This document shows, piece after piece, positions 1 through 6,383 of a DNA stretch of 6,742 bases. Numbering within the stretch: position 1 is the stretch's first letter; each line of letters opens with the position of its first letter. A program made the position numbers and the translations under genes. The notes under the pieces are model-generated. The model saw only the letters and a program-made list of their open reading frames with translations. It did no database searches and was not told the DNA's origin. Source of the stretch: Lamprocystis purpurea. Lineage in GTDB: Bacteria > Pseudomonadota > Gammaproteobacteria > Chromatiales > Chromatiaceae. The stretch spans positions 1 through 6,742 of the forward strand of contig DYRB01000158.1 in NCBI GenBank assembly GCA_020718945.1, given 5' to 3'.

Positions 1-17
1 GGCTGGCCCAGCACCCC

Positions 18-41
18 GTCGCGGCGAGGCGCCGCTCCCAC
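18..41 (-). repeat. REP-like palindromic element downstream of yfgM
   Basis: Read on the minus strand, this begins GTGGGAG and continues into a perfect 6-bp stem (GCGGCG at 21-26 against CGCCGC at 30-35, three-base loop), ending CGCGAC. A GTRGGAG head followed by a GC hairpin is the known layout of gammaproteobacterial REP sequences mobilised by RAYT (IS200/IS605-like Y1) transposases. That it is one is inference, because only one copy is visible and no RAYT gene is in the window. It lies 76 bases beyond the yfgM stop. The rest of 1-116 has no convincing coding frame: every frame is short and none resembles BamB, the usual next gene. Confidence 0.6.
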
Positions 42-116
42 GGCAATACCCGCCATTTCAATGACTTGGCCATCCCCAACAGCTAATGCAGACAGAGCCA
101 CAGCCATAGCCTGGGC

Positions 117-746
117 CTAGCCCGCGGCCGGCAGGTTGTCGAGCTTGAGCTTGAGCAACTGGGACAGGCTGGCCCCGGCGGCGATGGCCCGCTCGTAGGC
201 CGTGCGGGCCTCGGCAACGCGGCCCTGGCTGGCGGCGATGTCGCCCTGGATGGCCGCAAAATCCCCGCTGAAGCTGCCGGTGTCGGCGTATTGGGCGGCG
301 ATGGCCGCGGCCCGGTCCAGGTCACCCTTGTCCAGCAGGATGCGCGCCAGGCGCAGGGCTGCGATGCGCGCCAGGGCCGGGTCCGGGGCCTGGGTCATGA
401 CCTGCTCCAGGGCCGCCACGGCCCCCGCCGCGTCGCCCGCCTTGAGCTTGACCCGGGCCACCATGAGGTCGGCCAGGCTGGCGTAGGCGGACCCGCCGAA
501 GCCGGCGCGGATGGCGTCGGCCTGGGCCAGGGCTGCGGCGCTGTCCTCACCCTCGGCGTTGGCCATGAGCTGCTCGAAGGCGGCGGATGCCTGCTGGCCT
601 ACCAACTCGCGATGCTCCACCCAGGCCCGCCAGCCGAACACCGCGGCCAGGCCTATGGCCACCCCGGCGACAACGGACATGCCGTTCTCCTTCCACCACT
701 TCTTGATTGCCTCGACCTTTTCGTCGTCGGTTTCGTAATCGGCCAT
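117..746 (-). CDS. yfgM: YfgM family membrane-anchored TPR protein
   Basis: The product has 209 residues, close to the roughly 206 of E. coli YfgM. It has a short acidic/charged cytoplasmic N-terminus (MADYETDDEKVEAIKKWW), one membrane segment at about residues 22-41, and an Ala-rich helical periplasmic part with degenerate TPR repeats over about 45-205. The family (TPR_21, formerly DUF2133) sits in the inner membrane, contacts the SecYEG translocon and the PpiD chaperone, and in E. coli also dampens the Rcs response. Its place directly after hisS is the conserved one, and family and neighbourhood agree. The ATG is preceded by GGAG with six bases between. A gap of 69 bases with a hairpin separates it from hisS. 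bamB, normally next, is not found in the remaining 116 bases of the window. Confidence 0.9.
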   Translation of the reverse strand: MADYETDDEKVEAIKKWWKENGMSVVAGVAIGLAAVFGWRAWVEHRELVGQQASAAFEQLMANAEGEDSAAALAQADAIRAGFGGSAYASLADLMVARVKLKAGDAAGAVAALEQVMTQAPDPALARIAALRLARILLDKGDLDRAAAIAAQYADTGSFSGDFAAIQGDIAASQGRVAEARTAYERAIAAGASLSQLLKLKLDNLPAAG

Positions 747-783
747 GTTCGCTCCGGCGCTGCTTGTTCGATGTTGTTCAGTC

Positions 784-805
784 GCCCCGGCGCTGGGTCC
801 GGGGC
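784..805 (-). other. GC hairpin between hisS and yfgM
   Basis: A perfect 7-bp stem, GCCCCGG (784-790) against CCGGGGC (799-805), closes an 8-base loop in the 69-base hisS-yfgM spacer, starting 11 bases past the hisS stop. No T-run follows on the minus strand, so it is not a classical intrinsic terminator. It may stabilise or process the mRNA end, or partly attenuate yfgM; the sequence does not distinguish these. Confidence 0.4.
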
Positions 806-815
806 AGAGTCAATC

Positions 816-2078
816 TCAAATACGTTCGGCCAGATAGCCGGCCAGGTCGGCCAGGGGCACCTCGACCTGTTCGCCCTCCCCGCGCAGGGGCTTGACCTGG
901 ACGGTGCCGCGCTCGATCTCGCCCTCGCCCAGGACCAGGGCCAGGGGGGCCCCGCTGCGGTCGGCCTTCTTGAACTGGTTCTTGAAGTTGCCCCCGCCGC
1001 AGTTGCACATCAGCCGCAGCCCGGGCAAGCCGTCCCGCAGCCCCTCGGCCACCTGCAGGGCGCGGGCCTGGGCCGCCTCGCCCACCGCCACCAGATAGGC
1101 ATGGACCTGGGGGGCCAGGGGCGGCGGGGTCTGCTCCAGCAGGGCGACCAGGCGCTCCAGGCCCAACGCGAAGCCCACCGCCGGGGTCGCGCGCCCGCCG
1201 AGCTGCTCCACCAGGCCGTCGTAGCGCCCGCCGGCACAGACCGTACCCTGGGCCCCCAGGTCCTCGGTGATCCACTCGAAGACGGTGCGGTTGTAGTAGT
1301 CCAGGCCACGCACCAGGCGCGGGTTGACGGTGCAGGCGAGCCCGGCGGCGGCAAGCCCGGCGCGGAACCCCTCGAAATGGGCCCTGGACTCCTCGCCCAG
1401 GAAGTCGAGGATGCTCGGCGCCGCTGCTATCACCCCGGCCATGTCCGGGTGCTTGGAGTCCAACACCCGCAGCGGGTTGGTGTAGAGGCGATTGCGGCTG
1501 TCGGCGTCGAGGCGCTCCAGGTGACCCTCCAGGTAGCGGATCAGCTCGGCGCGATAGACGGCACGCTCCTCGCCGCTGCCCAGGGTGTTGACCTCCAGGC
1601 GCAGGTTGGTCAGGCCCAGGGCCTGCCAGAGGCGGCGGGTGAGCAGGACCACCTCGATGTCGATGTCGGGCCCGGTCAGGCCGAAGACCTCCACCCCGAT
1701 CTGGTGGAATTGGCGGTAGCGCCCGCGCTGGGGCCGCTCGTGGCGGAACATGGGGCCGCGGTACCAGAGCCGCTGGGCCTGACCCAGGAGCCCGCCCTCG
1801 ATGACCGCCCGCACGCAGGAGGCGGTCCCCTCAGGGCGCAGGCTCAGCGAGTCGCCGTTGCGGTCGGCGAAGCTGTACATCTCCTTCTCGCAGATGTCGG
1901 TGACCTCGCCGATGGAGCGCTTGAACAGCTCCGTCATTTCCACCAGGGGCGTGCGGATCTCCGCGTAGCCGTAGGCCTCCAGCACAGCCCGGGCGCGGTC
2001 CTCGATGGCCTGCCACAGCGGGCTGGCCTCTGGCAGCAGGTCGTGCATGCCGCGGATGGCCTGGATGTTTTTCTCCAT
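816..2078 (-). CDS. hisS: Histidine--tRNA ligase (HisRS)
   Basis: This class II aminoacyl-tRNA synthetase charges tRNA-His with histidine using ATP in the cytoplasm. At 420 residues it matches E. coli HisRS (424). The catalytic domain shows LRPEGTA (80-86), motif 2 with RHERPQRGRYRQFHQ (112-126), the histidine-specific HisA segment RGLDYYNRTVFEW (257-269), HisB AGGRYDGL (282-289), and motif 3 VGFALGLERL (301-310). The C-terminal anticodon-binding domain runs from about 325 to 420 and keeps the conserved GGGNFKNQFKKAD (361-373). The start ATG has AGGA with six bases between. The gene lies 29 bases after rodZ; ispG, usual in that slot, is missing. Nothing in it looks damaged. Confidence 0.98.
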   Translation of the reverse strand: MEKNIQAIRGMHDLLPEASPLWQAIEDRARAVLEAYGYAEIRTPLVEMTELFKRSIGEVTDICEKEMYSFADRNGDSLSLRPEGTASCVRAVIEGGLLGQAQRLWYRGPMFRHERPQRGRYRQFHQIGVEVFGLTGPDIDIEVVLLTRRLWQALGLTNLRLEVNTLGSGEERAVYRAELIRYLEGHLERLDADSRNRLYTNPLRVLDSKHPDMAGVIAAAPSILDFLGEESRAHFEGFRAGLAAAGLACTVNPRLVRGLDYYNRTVFEWITEDLGAQGTVCAGGRYDGLVEQLGGRATPAVGFALGLERLVALLEQTPPPLAPQVHAYLVAVGEAAQARALQVAEGLRDGLPGLRLMCNCGGGNFKNQFKKADRSGAPLALVLGEGEIERGTVQVKPLRGEGEQVEVPLADLAGYLAERI

Positions 2079-2107
2079 GAGGGGTCCTGTGGGCGGGGGC
2101 TGGGTCG

Positions 2108-3139
2108 TCAGGGGAGCTTGGCGGGGTCGAGTTTGAAACGGGCCACGTTGCCCTTGGCGACCCGGTTGAGGTCGAAGGGGGCGCCGCGGACCGACAGGGC
2201 GACGGAAGATGCCTTGCCAATCACGAAGGTGTAGGGCGGGGTCCCTCCCAGGACCCGCCGGTCACCCTTGGTCATGGACCCGGTGAGACTGAAGGACTTG
2301 GCCGAGTCGCGCACATCCACCCAGGTCGGGCCGTGGAATTCCAGCACCACCTCGTCAGGCTGCGAGGCCGCTGCGGGCCCGGCGGCGGCGGTCTGGGGGG
2401 AGCCCGGCTCAGGGGATGCCTGGGGTTCTGCCGGGGGTTCTGCCGGGGGTTCCGGGGCCGGCGCAGCAGCGGTGGCCGGCGCCGCGGTGTCGGCGGGTGG
2501 CACGGCTGCCAGGGCCGTTGGGACCGGGGCCACCGCCACCGGCTCGCGCCGTGCCGGCGCTGTGTCAGCGGGCGTGCCTGCTTGGGTACCTGCTTGGGTG
2601 TTGGCGGGGGTGCTGGAGGCAGCACCCGCCCGCGGCCGGTCCAGATCCCGGGCGGGTCCGGGGGATTGGGCCTCGACTGCGACGCCCGCGGCGCCGTTCA
2701 ACTCGGGCTGCCCCGGGGCCTGCCCCTGCCACCACTGGGCGAAGAGGTAGGCCAGCCCGGCCACCACGGCGACGCTGGTCAGCCGCACCAGGACGCCACC
2801 GCCGCGGTGCTCCGGCGGGACCCCGCCCTGGACCCGCGGCCGAGCGGGCAGGGGCTGCCCCGTGGCGCTGCGATAGGCCGCCACCAGCGGCTCCGGGTCC
2901 AGGTCCAACAACCGGGCGTAGTTGCGGATATAGCCCAGGATGAAGACCGGATCGGGCAGTTCCTGGTAGCGCCCGGCCTCCAGGGCATCGACTAGCCCCG
3001 GCTGGAGGTGGAGTTGGGAGGCGATGCGCTCCAGGTCCAGGCCGCGGTCGAGGCGGGCGGCGCGCAGACGGCCCCCGATGCTCGGGTCTGGCCCGCTGGA
3101 GTCGGTCTCTGGATGGTCGCTGTGATACTGCGCGGTCAT
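2108..3139 (-). CDS. rodZ: RodZ, MreB-binding cell-shape protein
   Basis: A bitopic inner-membrane protein of 343 residues (E. coli RodZ has 337) with the complete family architecture. A cytoplasmic Cro/C1-type helix-turn-helix domain spans about residues 20-90 (IGGRLRAARL ... LPDPVFILGYIRNYARLL). A basic juxtamembrane stretch precedes a single membrane helix at about 116-134. A long Pro/Ala/Glu/Thr-rich periplasmic linker covers about 138-262, and a C-terminal beta-rich DUF4115 domain covers about 263-343 (VVLEFHGPTWVDVRD ... GTPPYTFVIGKAS). The family links MreB filaments to the peptidoglycan-elongating Rod complex through the HTH domain. It starts 12 bases after the pilF stop, so it is surely co-transcribed, and sits 29 bases before hisS. 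The linker DNA holds short tandem repeats and is likely variable in length between strains. Confidence 0.95.
   Translation of the reverse strand: MTAQYHSDHPETDSSGPDPSIGGRLRAARLDRGLDLERIASQLHLQPGLVDALEAGRYQELPDPVFILGYIRNYARLLDLDPEPLVAAYRSATGQPLPARPRVQGGVPPEHRGGGVLVRLTSVAVVAGLAYLFAQWWQGQAPGQPELNGAAGVAVEAQSPGPARDLDRPRAGAASSTPANTQAGTQAGTPADTAPARREPVAVAPVPTALAAVPPADTAAPATAAAPAPEPPAEPPAEPQASPEPGSPQTAAAGPAAASQPDEVVLEFHGPTWVDVRDSAKSFSLTGSMTKGDRRVLGGTPPYTFVIGKASSVALSVRGAPFDLNRVAKGNVARFKLDPAKLP
2422..2452 (+). repeat. 12-bp tandem repeat in the rodZ linker
   Basis: GGGGTTCTGCCG occurs twice back to back (2422-2433 and 2434-2445), followed by a third partial copy. On the coding (minus) strand it encodes the PAEP/PAEP repeats near RodZ residues 231-240. 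The unit is a multiple of three, so copy changes would lengthen or shorten the linker without breaking the frame. Confidence 0.75.
2577..2600 (+). repeat. 12-bp direct repeat in the rodZ linker
   Basis: CCTGCTTGGGTA (2577-2588) is followed directly by CCTGCTTGGGTG (2589-2600), encoding the TQAG/TQAG pair at about RodZ residues 181-188. It is a second in-frame slippage site in the same low-complexity linker. Confidence 0.7.
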
Positions 3140-3151
3140 GGACTCGACTCT

Positions 3152-3949
3152 TTAAAGGGTCTTGGCTTCAGGGCTGTCGGGGAATCGCTGCTTGAGCACG
3201 GTCGCATAGCTGGCGGCGGCCTTCTTGTTGCCCAGTTGGCGCTCCACCCGCACCCCCAGGGCCAGGGCAGCGGGGCTGGGGGGCGAGGTCCTGAAGTAGC
3301 TGTTGAGCAGGGCGCTGGCCGAGCGCGCATCGCCCTGGTTCAGATCCAGGTCCGCCAGGCCGAGTTGGGCCGGCCCGAAGTTGGGGTTGCCGTCCAGGGC
3401 CTTGCGGAAACTGGCCTGGGCCTTGGCCGTATTGCCCGCCGCCCGGGCGCAGATAGCCGCATTGGTATGGGCCGTCCAAGGTGTGGCGTAGAGGGGGTTG
3501 TCCAGGGCCAACTGGAACTGGGCCTCCGCCTCCGGGTAGCGCTTCTGGGCGCAGTAGTAGGTCCCCCAGGCGTTGCGGATGGATGGGTCCTTGGGGTCCA
3601 GTTCCACGGCGCGCTTGAAATGCTCGTCGGCCTTGGCCGGCTCCCCCAGGCGCTGATAGATCAAGGCGTTGATCAGGTGGGCCTTGGCGCTGTTGGAGTC
3701 CTCCTCCAGGGCCTGGTTGGCCCTTTGCAGGGCGATGTCCATCTGGCCACGGGTATAGTACTCACCGGCCAGGGCGACGTAGACGTCCGCCGGGCTGCTG
3801 GGGGCCTCGGTGCCCAGGGCCCCGGTGGTGCCACTGTCCTTGGTGCCGAACTTGCCGCAGCCGGTCAGGGCCAGGACGGCCGCCAGCAAGACCGCCGGCA
3901 GGACCGCCGACAAGATCGCCGGCCGGGCGATTCGCAGCGCCGCGCTCAT
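3152..3949 (-). CDS. pilF: PilF/PilW type IV pilus pilotin lipoprotein
   Basis: A 265-residue outer-membrane lipoprotein made of TPR repeats. The N-terminus is a lipoprotein signal: a basic start, a hydrophobic stretch at about 11-28, then lipobox LTGC with the lipidated cysteine at residue 31. TPR helices follow from about 54 to 250, including ADVYVALAGEYYTRGQMDIA and AKADEHFKRAVELDPKDP. The segment WGTYYCAQKRYPEAEAQFQ and the following DNPLYATPWTAHTNAAIC resemble Pseudomonas PilF closely. In that family PilF carries the PilQ secretin to the outer membrane and promotes its multimerisation. The start ATG overlaps the rlmN stop by four bases (ATGA), indicating translational coupling. The position between rlmN and rodZ is the conserved one. 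No other pilus gene is in the window, so an active pilus is only implied. Confidence 0.93.
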   Translation of the reverse strand: MSAALRIARPAILSAVLPAVLLAAVLALTGCGKFGTKDSGTTGALGTEAPSSPADVYVALAGEYYTRGQMDIALQRANQALEEDSNSAKAHLINALIYQRLGEPAKADEHFKRAVELDPKDPSIRNAWGTYYCAQKRYPEAEAQFQLALDNPLYATPWTAHTNAAICARAAGNTAKAQASFRKALDGNPNFGPAQLGLADLDLNQGDARSASALLNSYFRTSPPSPAALALGVRVERQLGNKKAAASYATVLKQRFPDSPEAKTL

Positions 3950-5058
3950 GGCGCACCCGCCCCGGTCCTGGGCTCGAAACGGACCACCCGGCGGGTGCGG
4001 TCCTCCACCCGGCCGACCAGTTGTCCGCAGGCGGCGGCGATCTCCTCCCCGCGGGTCTTGCGCGTCATGGTGAAGAGCCCGGAGCGCATCAGGCGCTCGC
4101 GGAAGGCGTCCACCTGCCCCGGTGCGCTGGTAGCCAGGCCGCTGCCCGGGAAGGGATTGAAGGGGATCAGGTTGACCTTGGACGGGGTGCCTTCAAGCAA
4201 CCGTATCAGGGCCTTGGCCTGGGCCAGGCTGTCGTTGACGCCGGCGAGCATGACGTACTCCCAGGTGATGCGCCGCCGCGGATCGGCGCCAAGGTAGGCC
4301 CGGCAGGCGGGCAACAGCTCTTCCAGCGGGTACTTCCGGTTTATGGGGACCAACTGGTCGCGCAGGGCATTGTCCGGGGCGTGCAGGGATACCGCCAGGG
4401 CCACGTCGCTGACCTCGGCCAGGCGGTAGATGTTGGGGACCAGGCCCGAGGTGCTGAGGGTCAGGCGGTGCTTCGAGACCATGTAGGCCAGGTCGTCGCG
4501 CAATATGGCCAGGGCCTTGACCACCGCCTCGAAGTTGGCCAGGGGCTCCCCCATGCCCATCAGCACTATATTGCTCGGCGCCCGGCCGAGGTAGCGGGAG
4601 GCGTGCCAGACCTGGCCGACGATCTCCCCCACGGTCAGGTTGCGGTTGAACCCCTGGCGGGCGGTGGAACAAAAGGTGCAAGCCAGGGCGCAGCCGACCT
4701 GGGAGGAGATGCACACCGTGTCGCGGTGGTCCTCGGGGATGTAGACGGTCTCGATGTGCTGGCCGTCGGCCAGCTCCATGACCCACTTGACGGTGCCGTC
4801 CAGGGACGGCTGCTCCAGCACCACCCGCGGCGCCCGCACCTCGAAGCCCGCAGCCAGGGCCTGGCGCAGGGGCTTGGCCAGGTCGGTCATGGCCTCGAAG
4901 TCGGTGACCCCGTGCTTGTGCATCCACTTGAACAGATTGCGCCCATGGAAGGGCTTGTGACCCAGGGTCACCGCCAGGGCCTCCAACCCCGCCAGGTCGA
5001 AATCCAGCAGATTGGTCCTGTCCCCGCTAGGGACGGGCGTCTCAGCGGGTCCGCTCAC
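3946..5058 (-). CDS. rlmN: RlmN, dual-specificity 23S rRNA A2503 / tRNA A37 C2-methyltransferase
   Basis: A radical-SAM enzyme that places a methyl group on C2 of A2503 in 23S rRNA and of A37 in some tRNAs. The product has 370 residues and is complete. The [4Fe-4S] motif CX3CX2C is at Cys123, Cys127 and Cys130 (CALACTFCSTARQGFNRNL). The two further cysteines that the family needs are present: Cys116 in DTVCISSQ and the methyl-carrying Cys344 in AAACGQLVG. MGMGEPLANF (167-176) and LSTSGLVP (201-208) are the usual SAM-binding landmarks. The start is GTG, chosen because MSGPAETP is the only upstream start in this frame before the conserved region and because GAGGG sits five bases ahead of it. 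The start lies within the tail of the broken ndk, which suggests coupled translation; the stop overlaps pilF. Confidence 0.96.
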   Translation of the reverse strand: MSGPAETPVPSGDRTNLLDFDLAGLEALAVTLGHKPFHGRNLFKWMHKHGVTDFEAMTDLAKPLRQALAAGFEVRAPRVVLEQPSLDGTVKWVMELADGQHIETVYIPEDHRDTVCISSQVGCALACTFCSTARQGFNRNLTVGEIVGQVWHASRYLGRAPSNIVLMGMGEPLANFEAVVKALAILRDDLAYMVSKHRLTLSTSGLVPNIYRLAEVSDVALAVSLHAPDNALRDQLVPINRKYPLEELLPACRAYLGADPRRRITWEYVMLAGVNDSLAQAKALIRLLEGTPSKVNLIPFNPFPGSGLATSAPGQVDAFRERLMRSGLFTMTRKTRGEEIAAACGQLVGRVEDRTRRVVRFEPRTGAGAP

Positions 5059-5171
5059 AAGTGCCCTCGGCGAAGAAGAAGGCGATCTCGGTCGCGGCGG
5101 TTTCCGGGGCGTCCGAGCCCTGGACCGCGTTCTCGGTCACCGATGATGGACAGGGTGCGCTGAATGGTCAT
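5042..5171 (-). pseudogene. ndk: Nucleoside diphosphate kinase, internally deleted and frameshifted
   Basis: The 5' part reads MTIQRTLSII, the normal Ndk N-terminus (E. coli MAIERTFSII). The next recognisable residues lie in another frame: SSVTENAVQGSDAPETA and onward to FFFAEGTCERTR, which aligns with the last 35 residues of the 143-residue E. coli protein (DSLTENGTHGSD ... PRTR). About 98 central residues, roughly 0.3 kb, are missing, including the nucleotide-binding core. The join falls in TCATC (5142-5146 on the complement), which can be read both as the end of the N-terminal ATCATC and as the start of the C-terminal TCATCG, so a microhomology deletion is likely. The catalytic histidine position (E. 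coli His117, in HGSD) is a CAG Gln codon at 5120-5122. Translation from the intact ATG (GGAG eight bases ahead) gives a 38-residue Arg-rich peptide stopping at 5055. Ndk balances NTP pools; this copy cannot work. An assembly error is the main alternative. Confidence 0.88.
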
Positions 5172-5305
5172 GGGTGGTGCTCCGGGATCGCAGTTGCCTG
5201 GGCCCGCCGCAGCGGGGCGGTGGCCGGGTCTCCAGTGCCTTGGGGCGGTCGGGTGGGGCGCCCCGGACTGCGGGCGATGCTACAGCGGAAATCAACGAGC
5301 CGCGA

Positions 5306-5334
5306 ATGGTACCGACGCGCCGCCCTTTGAGCAA
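5306..5334 (-). promoter_or_regulatory. Possible sigma-70 promoter of the ndk-rlmN operon
   Basis: On the minus strand TTGCTC (5329-5334) and TACCAT (5306-5311) are spaced by exactly 17 bases, giving three and four matches to the -35 and -10 consensus. It would leave a leader of roughly 130 bases before the ndk ATG. The match is modest and in very GC-rich DNA, so this is a candidate only. Confidence 0.3.
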
Positions 5335-5354
5335 ACCCGCCGGCCGCGCGGTCG

Positions 5355-5383
5355 TTGGTTGGCGGTCGCTGGCTGGGCATAAT
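5355..5383 (+). promoter_or_regulatory. Probable sigma-70 promoter of the DHH gene
   Basis: TTGGTT (5355-5360) and CATAAT (5378-5383) are separated by 17 bases; the -10 matches five of six consensus bases. Transcription would begin near 5390, giving an approximately 40-base leader to the ATG at 5430. This is the only AT-rich hexamer of its kind in the divergent 5172-5429 region, and it points at the rightward gene. Confidence 0.5.
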
Positions 5384-5429
5384 GTCGGCCTCCCAAGTCA
5401 GTCATCCAGCCCCCCGGAGCGGCAGCCCC

Positions 5430-6383
5430 ATGAATCGCATCGATGTCTTCAACGGCGACGCCGACGGGCTCTGCGCCCTCCAGCAACTGCGCCTGGCCCA
5501 GCCCGGGGAGACCACAATGGTCACCGGGGTCAAGCGCGACATCGGTCTGCTGGCCCGGGTCCAGGCCGCCCCCGGCGATGAGGTGACAGTGCTGGACCTG
5601 TCCCTGGACAAGAACCGCGAACCCCTGTTGCGGCTGCTCGACCAGGGGGTGCGGGTGCGCTACTTCGACCATCACTTCGCCGGCGACATCCCCAGCCATC
5701 CCCTGTTCGAGGCCCACATCGGCAATGTCGCCGACCAGGGCACCAGCCTCCTGGTGGATGCCGCCCTGGACGGGCGCTTCCGTGCCTGGGCCGTGGTCGG
5801 GACCTTCGGCGACAACTTCGACCAGGCCGCCCGCCGCGCCGCCGAGCCCCTGGGCCTGGGCGAGGCCGACCTGGTGGCCCTGCGCGAGTTGGGGGTCTGC
5901 CTCAACTACAACGGCTACGGCGAGAGGGTCGAGGACCTGCACTTCCCGCCGGATGCCCTGTTCCGCCGCCTCGCCCCCTATGCCGATCCCCTCGACTTTA
6001 TGCGCCAGGACGAGGCCTTCGTGCGCCTGAGCGCCGGTTTTGCCGACGACATGGCCCGCGCCGGCGATGCCGCCCCGGAAGTCTCCACCGACCGTCACGC
6101 CCTCTATATCCTGCCCGCCGAGCCCTGGGCCCGGAGGGTCAGCGGGGTGCTGGCCAACGACCTGGCCCAGGGCGTGCCCGACCGCGCCCATGCCCTGCTC
6201 ACCCGGCTACCGGAGGGCGGCTTCGTGGTCAGCGTCCGCGCCCCGCTCATCGCCCCGGACGGGGCCGACGCCCTGTGCCGCCAATTCGCCACCGGCGGCG
6301 GGCGCAAGGCCGCCGCCGGGATCAACAACTTGGCGGAGGCGGACTACGACCGCTTCGTTGCGCATTTCCTCGCCGCATTCTGA
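5430..6383 (+). CDS. DHH/DHHA1 family phosphoesterase
   Basis: A 317-residue protein with the layout of the DHH superfamily (RecJ, NrnA and related phosphodiesterases). The N-terminal metal-binding motifs are FNGDADGLCAL (7-17), VLDLS with Asp56 (54-58), the name-giving FDHH (79-82) and FGDN with Asp128 (126-129). The C-terminal DHHA1 substrate-binding motif GGGRKAAAGI lies at 289-298. The length is near that of NrnA-type oligonucleotide/pAp phosphatases, and no signal peptide or membrane segment is seen, so it is probably a cytosolic Mn-dependent phosphodiesterase. The exact substrate (nanoRNA, pAp, cyclic dinucleotide breakdown products or other) cannot be read from the sequence. I chose the ATG at 5430 because MNRIDVFNGDADG puts motif I at the usual distance from the N-terminus and GGAG lies at 5415-5418; an in-frame GTG at 5355 would fall on the predicted promoter. 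It is divergent from the ndk-rlmN operon. Confidence 0.88.
   Translation: MNRIDVFNGDADGLCALQQLRLAQPGETTMVTGVKRDIGLLARVQAAPGDEVTVLDLSLDKNREPLLRLLDQGVRVRYFDHHFAGDIPSHPLFEAHIGNVADQGTSLLVDAALDGRFRAWAVVGTFGDNFDQAARRAAEPLGLGEADLVALRELGVCLNYNGYGERVEDLHFPPDALFRRLAPYADPLDFMRQDEAFVRLSAGFADDMARAGDAAPEVSTDRHALYILPAEPWARRVSGVLANDLAQGVPDRAHALLTRLPEGGFVVSVRAPLIAPDGADALCRQFATGGGRKAAAGINNLAEADYDRFVAHFLAAF

Noticed and set aside
784..805. The hisS-yfgM hairpin as a Rho-independent terminator
   Set aside because: No T-run follows the stem on the transcribed strand, and yfgM continues in the same direction with its own ribosome binding site.
291..2234. A 647-codon open frame on the plus strand, opposite yfgM and hisS
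   Set aside because: It is the antisense of a perfect HisRS and YfgM in about 70% GC DNA, where stop codons are rare. The translation is low-complexity (Gly, Gln, Leu, Ala, Val) with no family motifs, and it runs across two unrelated genes.
3008..5163. Two long plus-strand frames (3008-4297 and 4021-5163) opposite pilF and rlmN
   Set aside because: The opposite strand encodes well-recognised proteins with catalytic residues in place; these frames are compositional shadows.
5255..5264. The palindrome GGGGCGCCCC as an operator
   Set aside because: Self-complementary GC strings are frequent by chance here. It matches no binding site I know, and it does not overlap either candidate promoter.
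5061..5330. An 89-codon plus-strand frame across the ndk remnant and divergent region
   Set aside because: It overlaps recognisable Ndk sequence on the other strand and has no ribosome binding site or family resemblance.
5292..6191. A 299-codon minus-strand frame opposite the DHH gene
   Set aside because: The plus strand holds all DHH/DHHA1 motifs. The minus translation is Gly/Val/Gln-rich without motifs.
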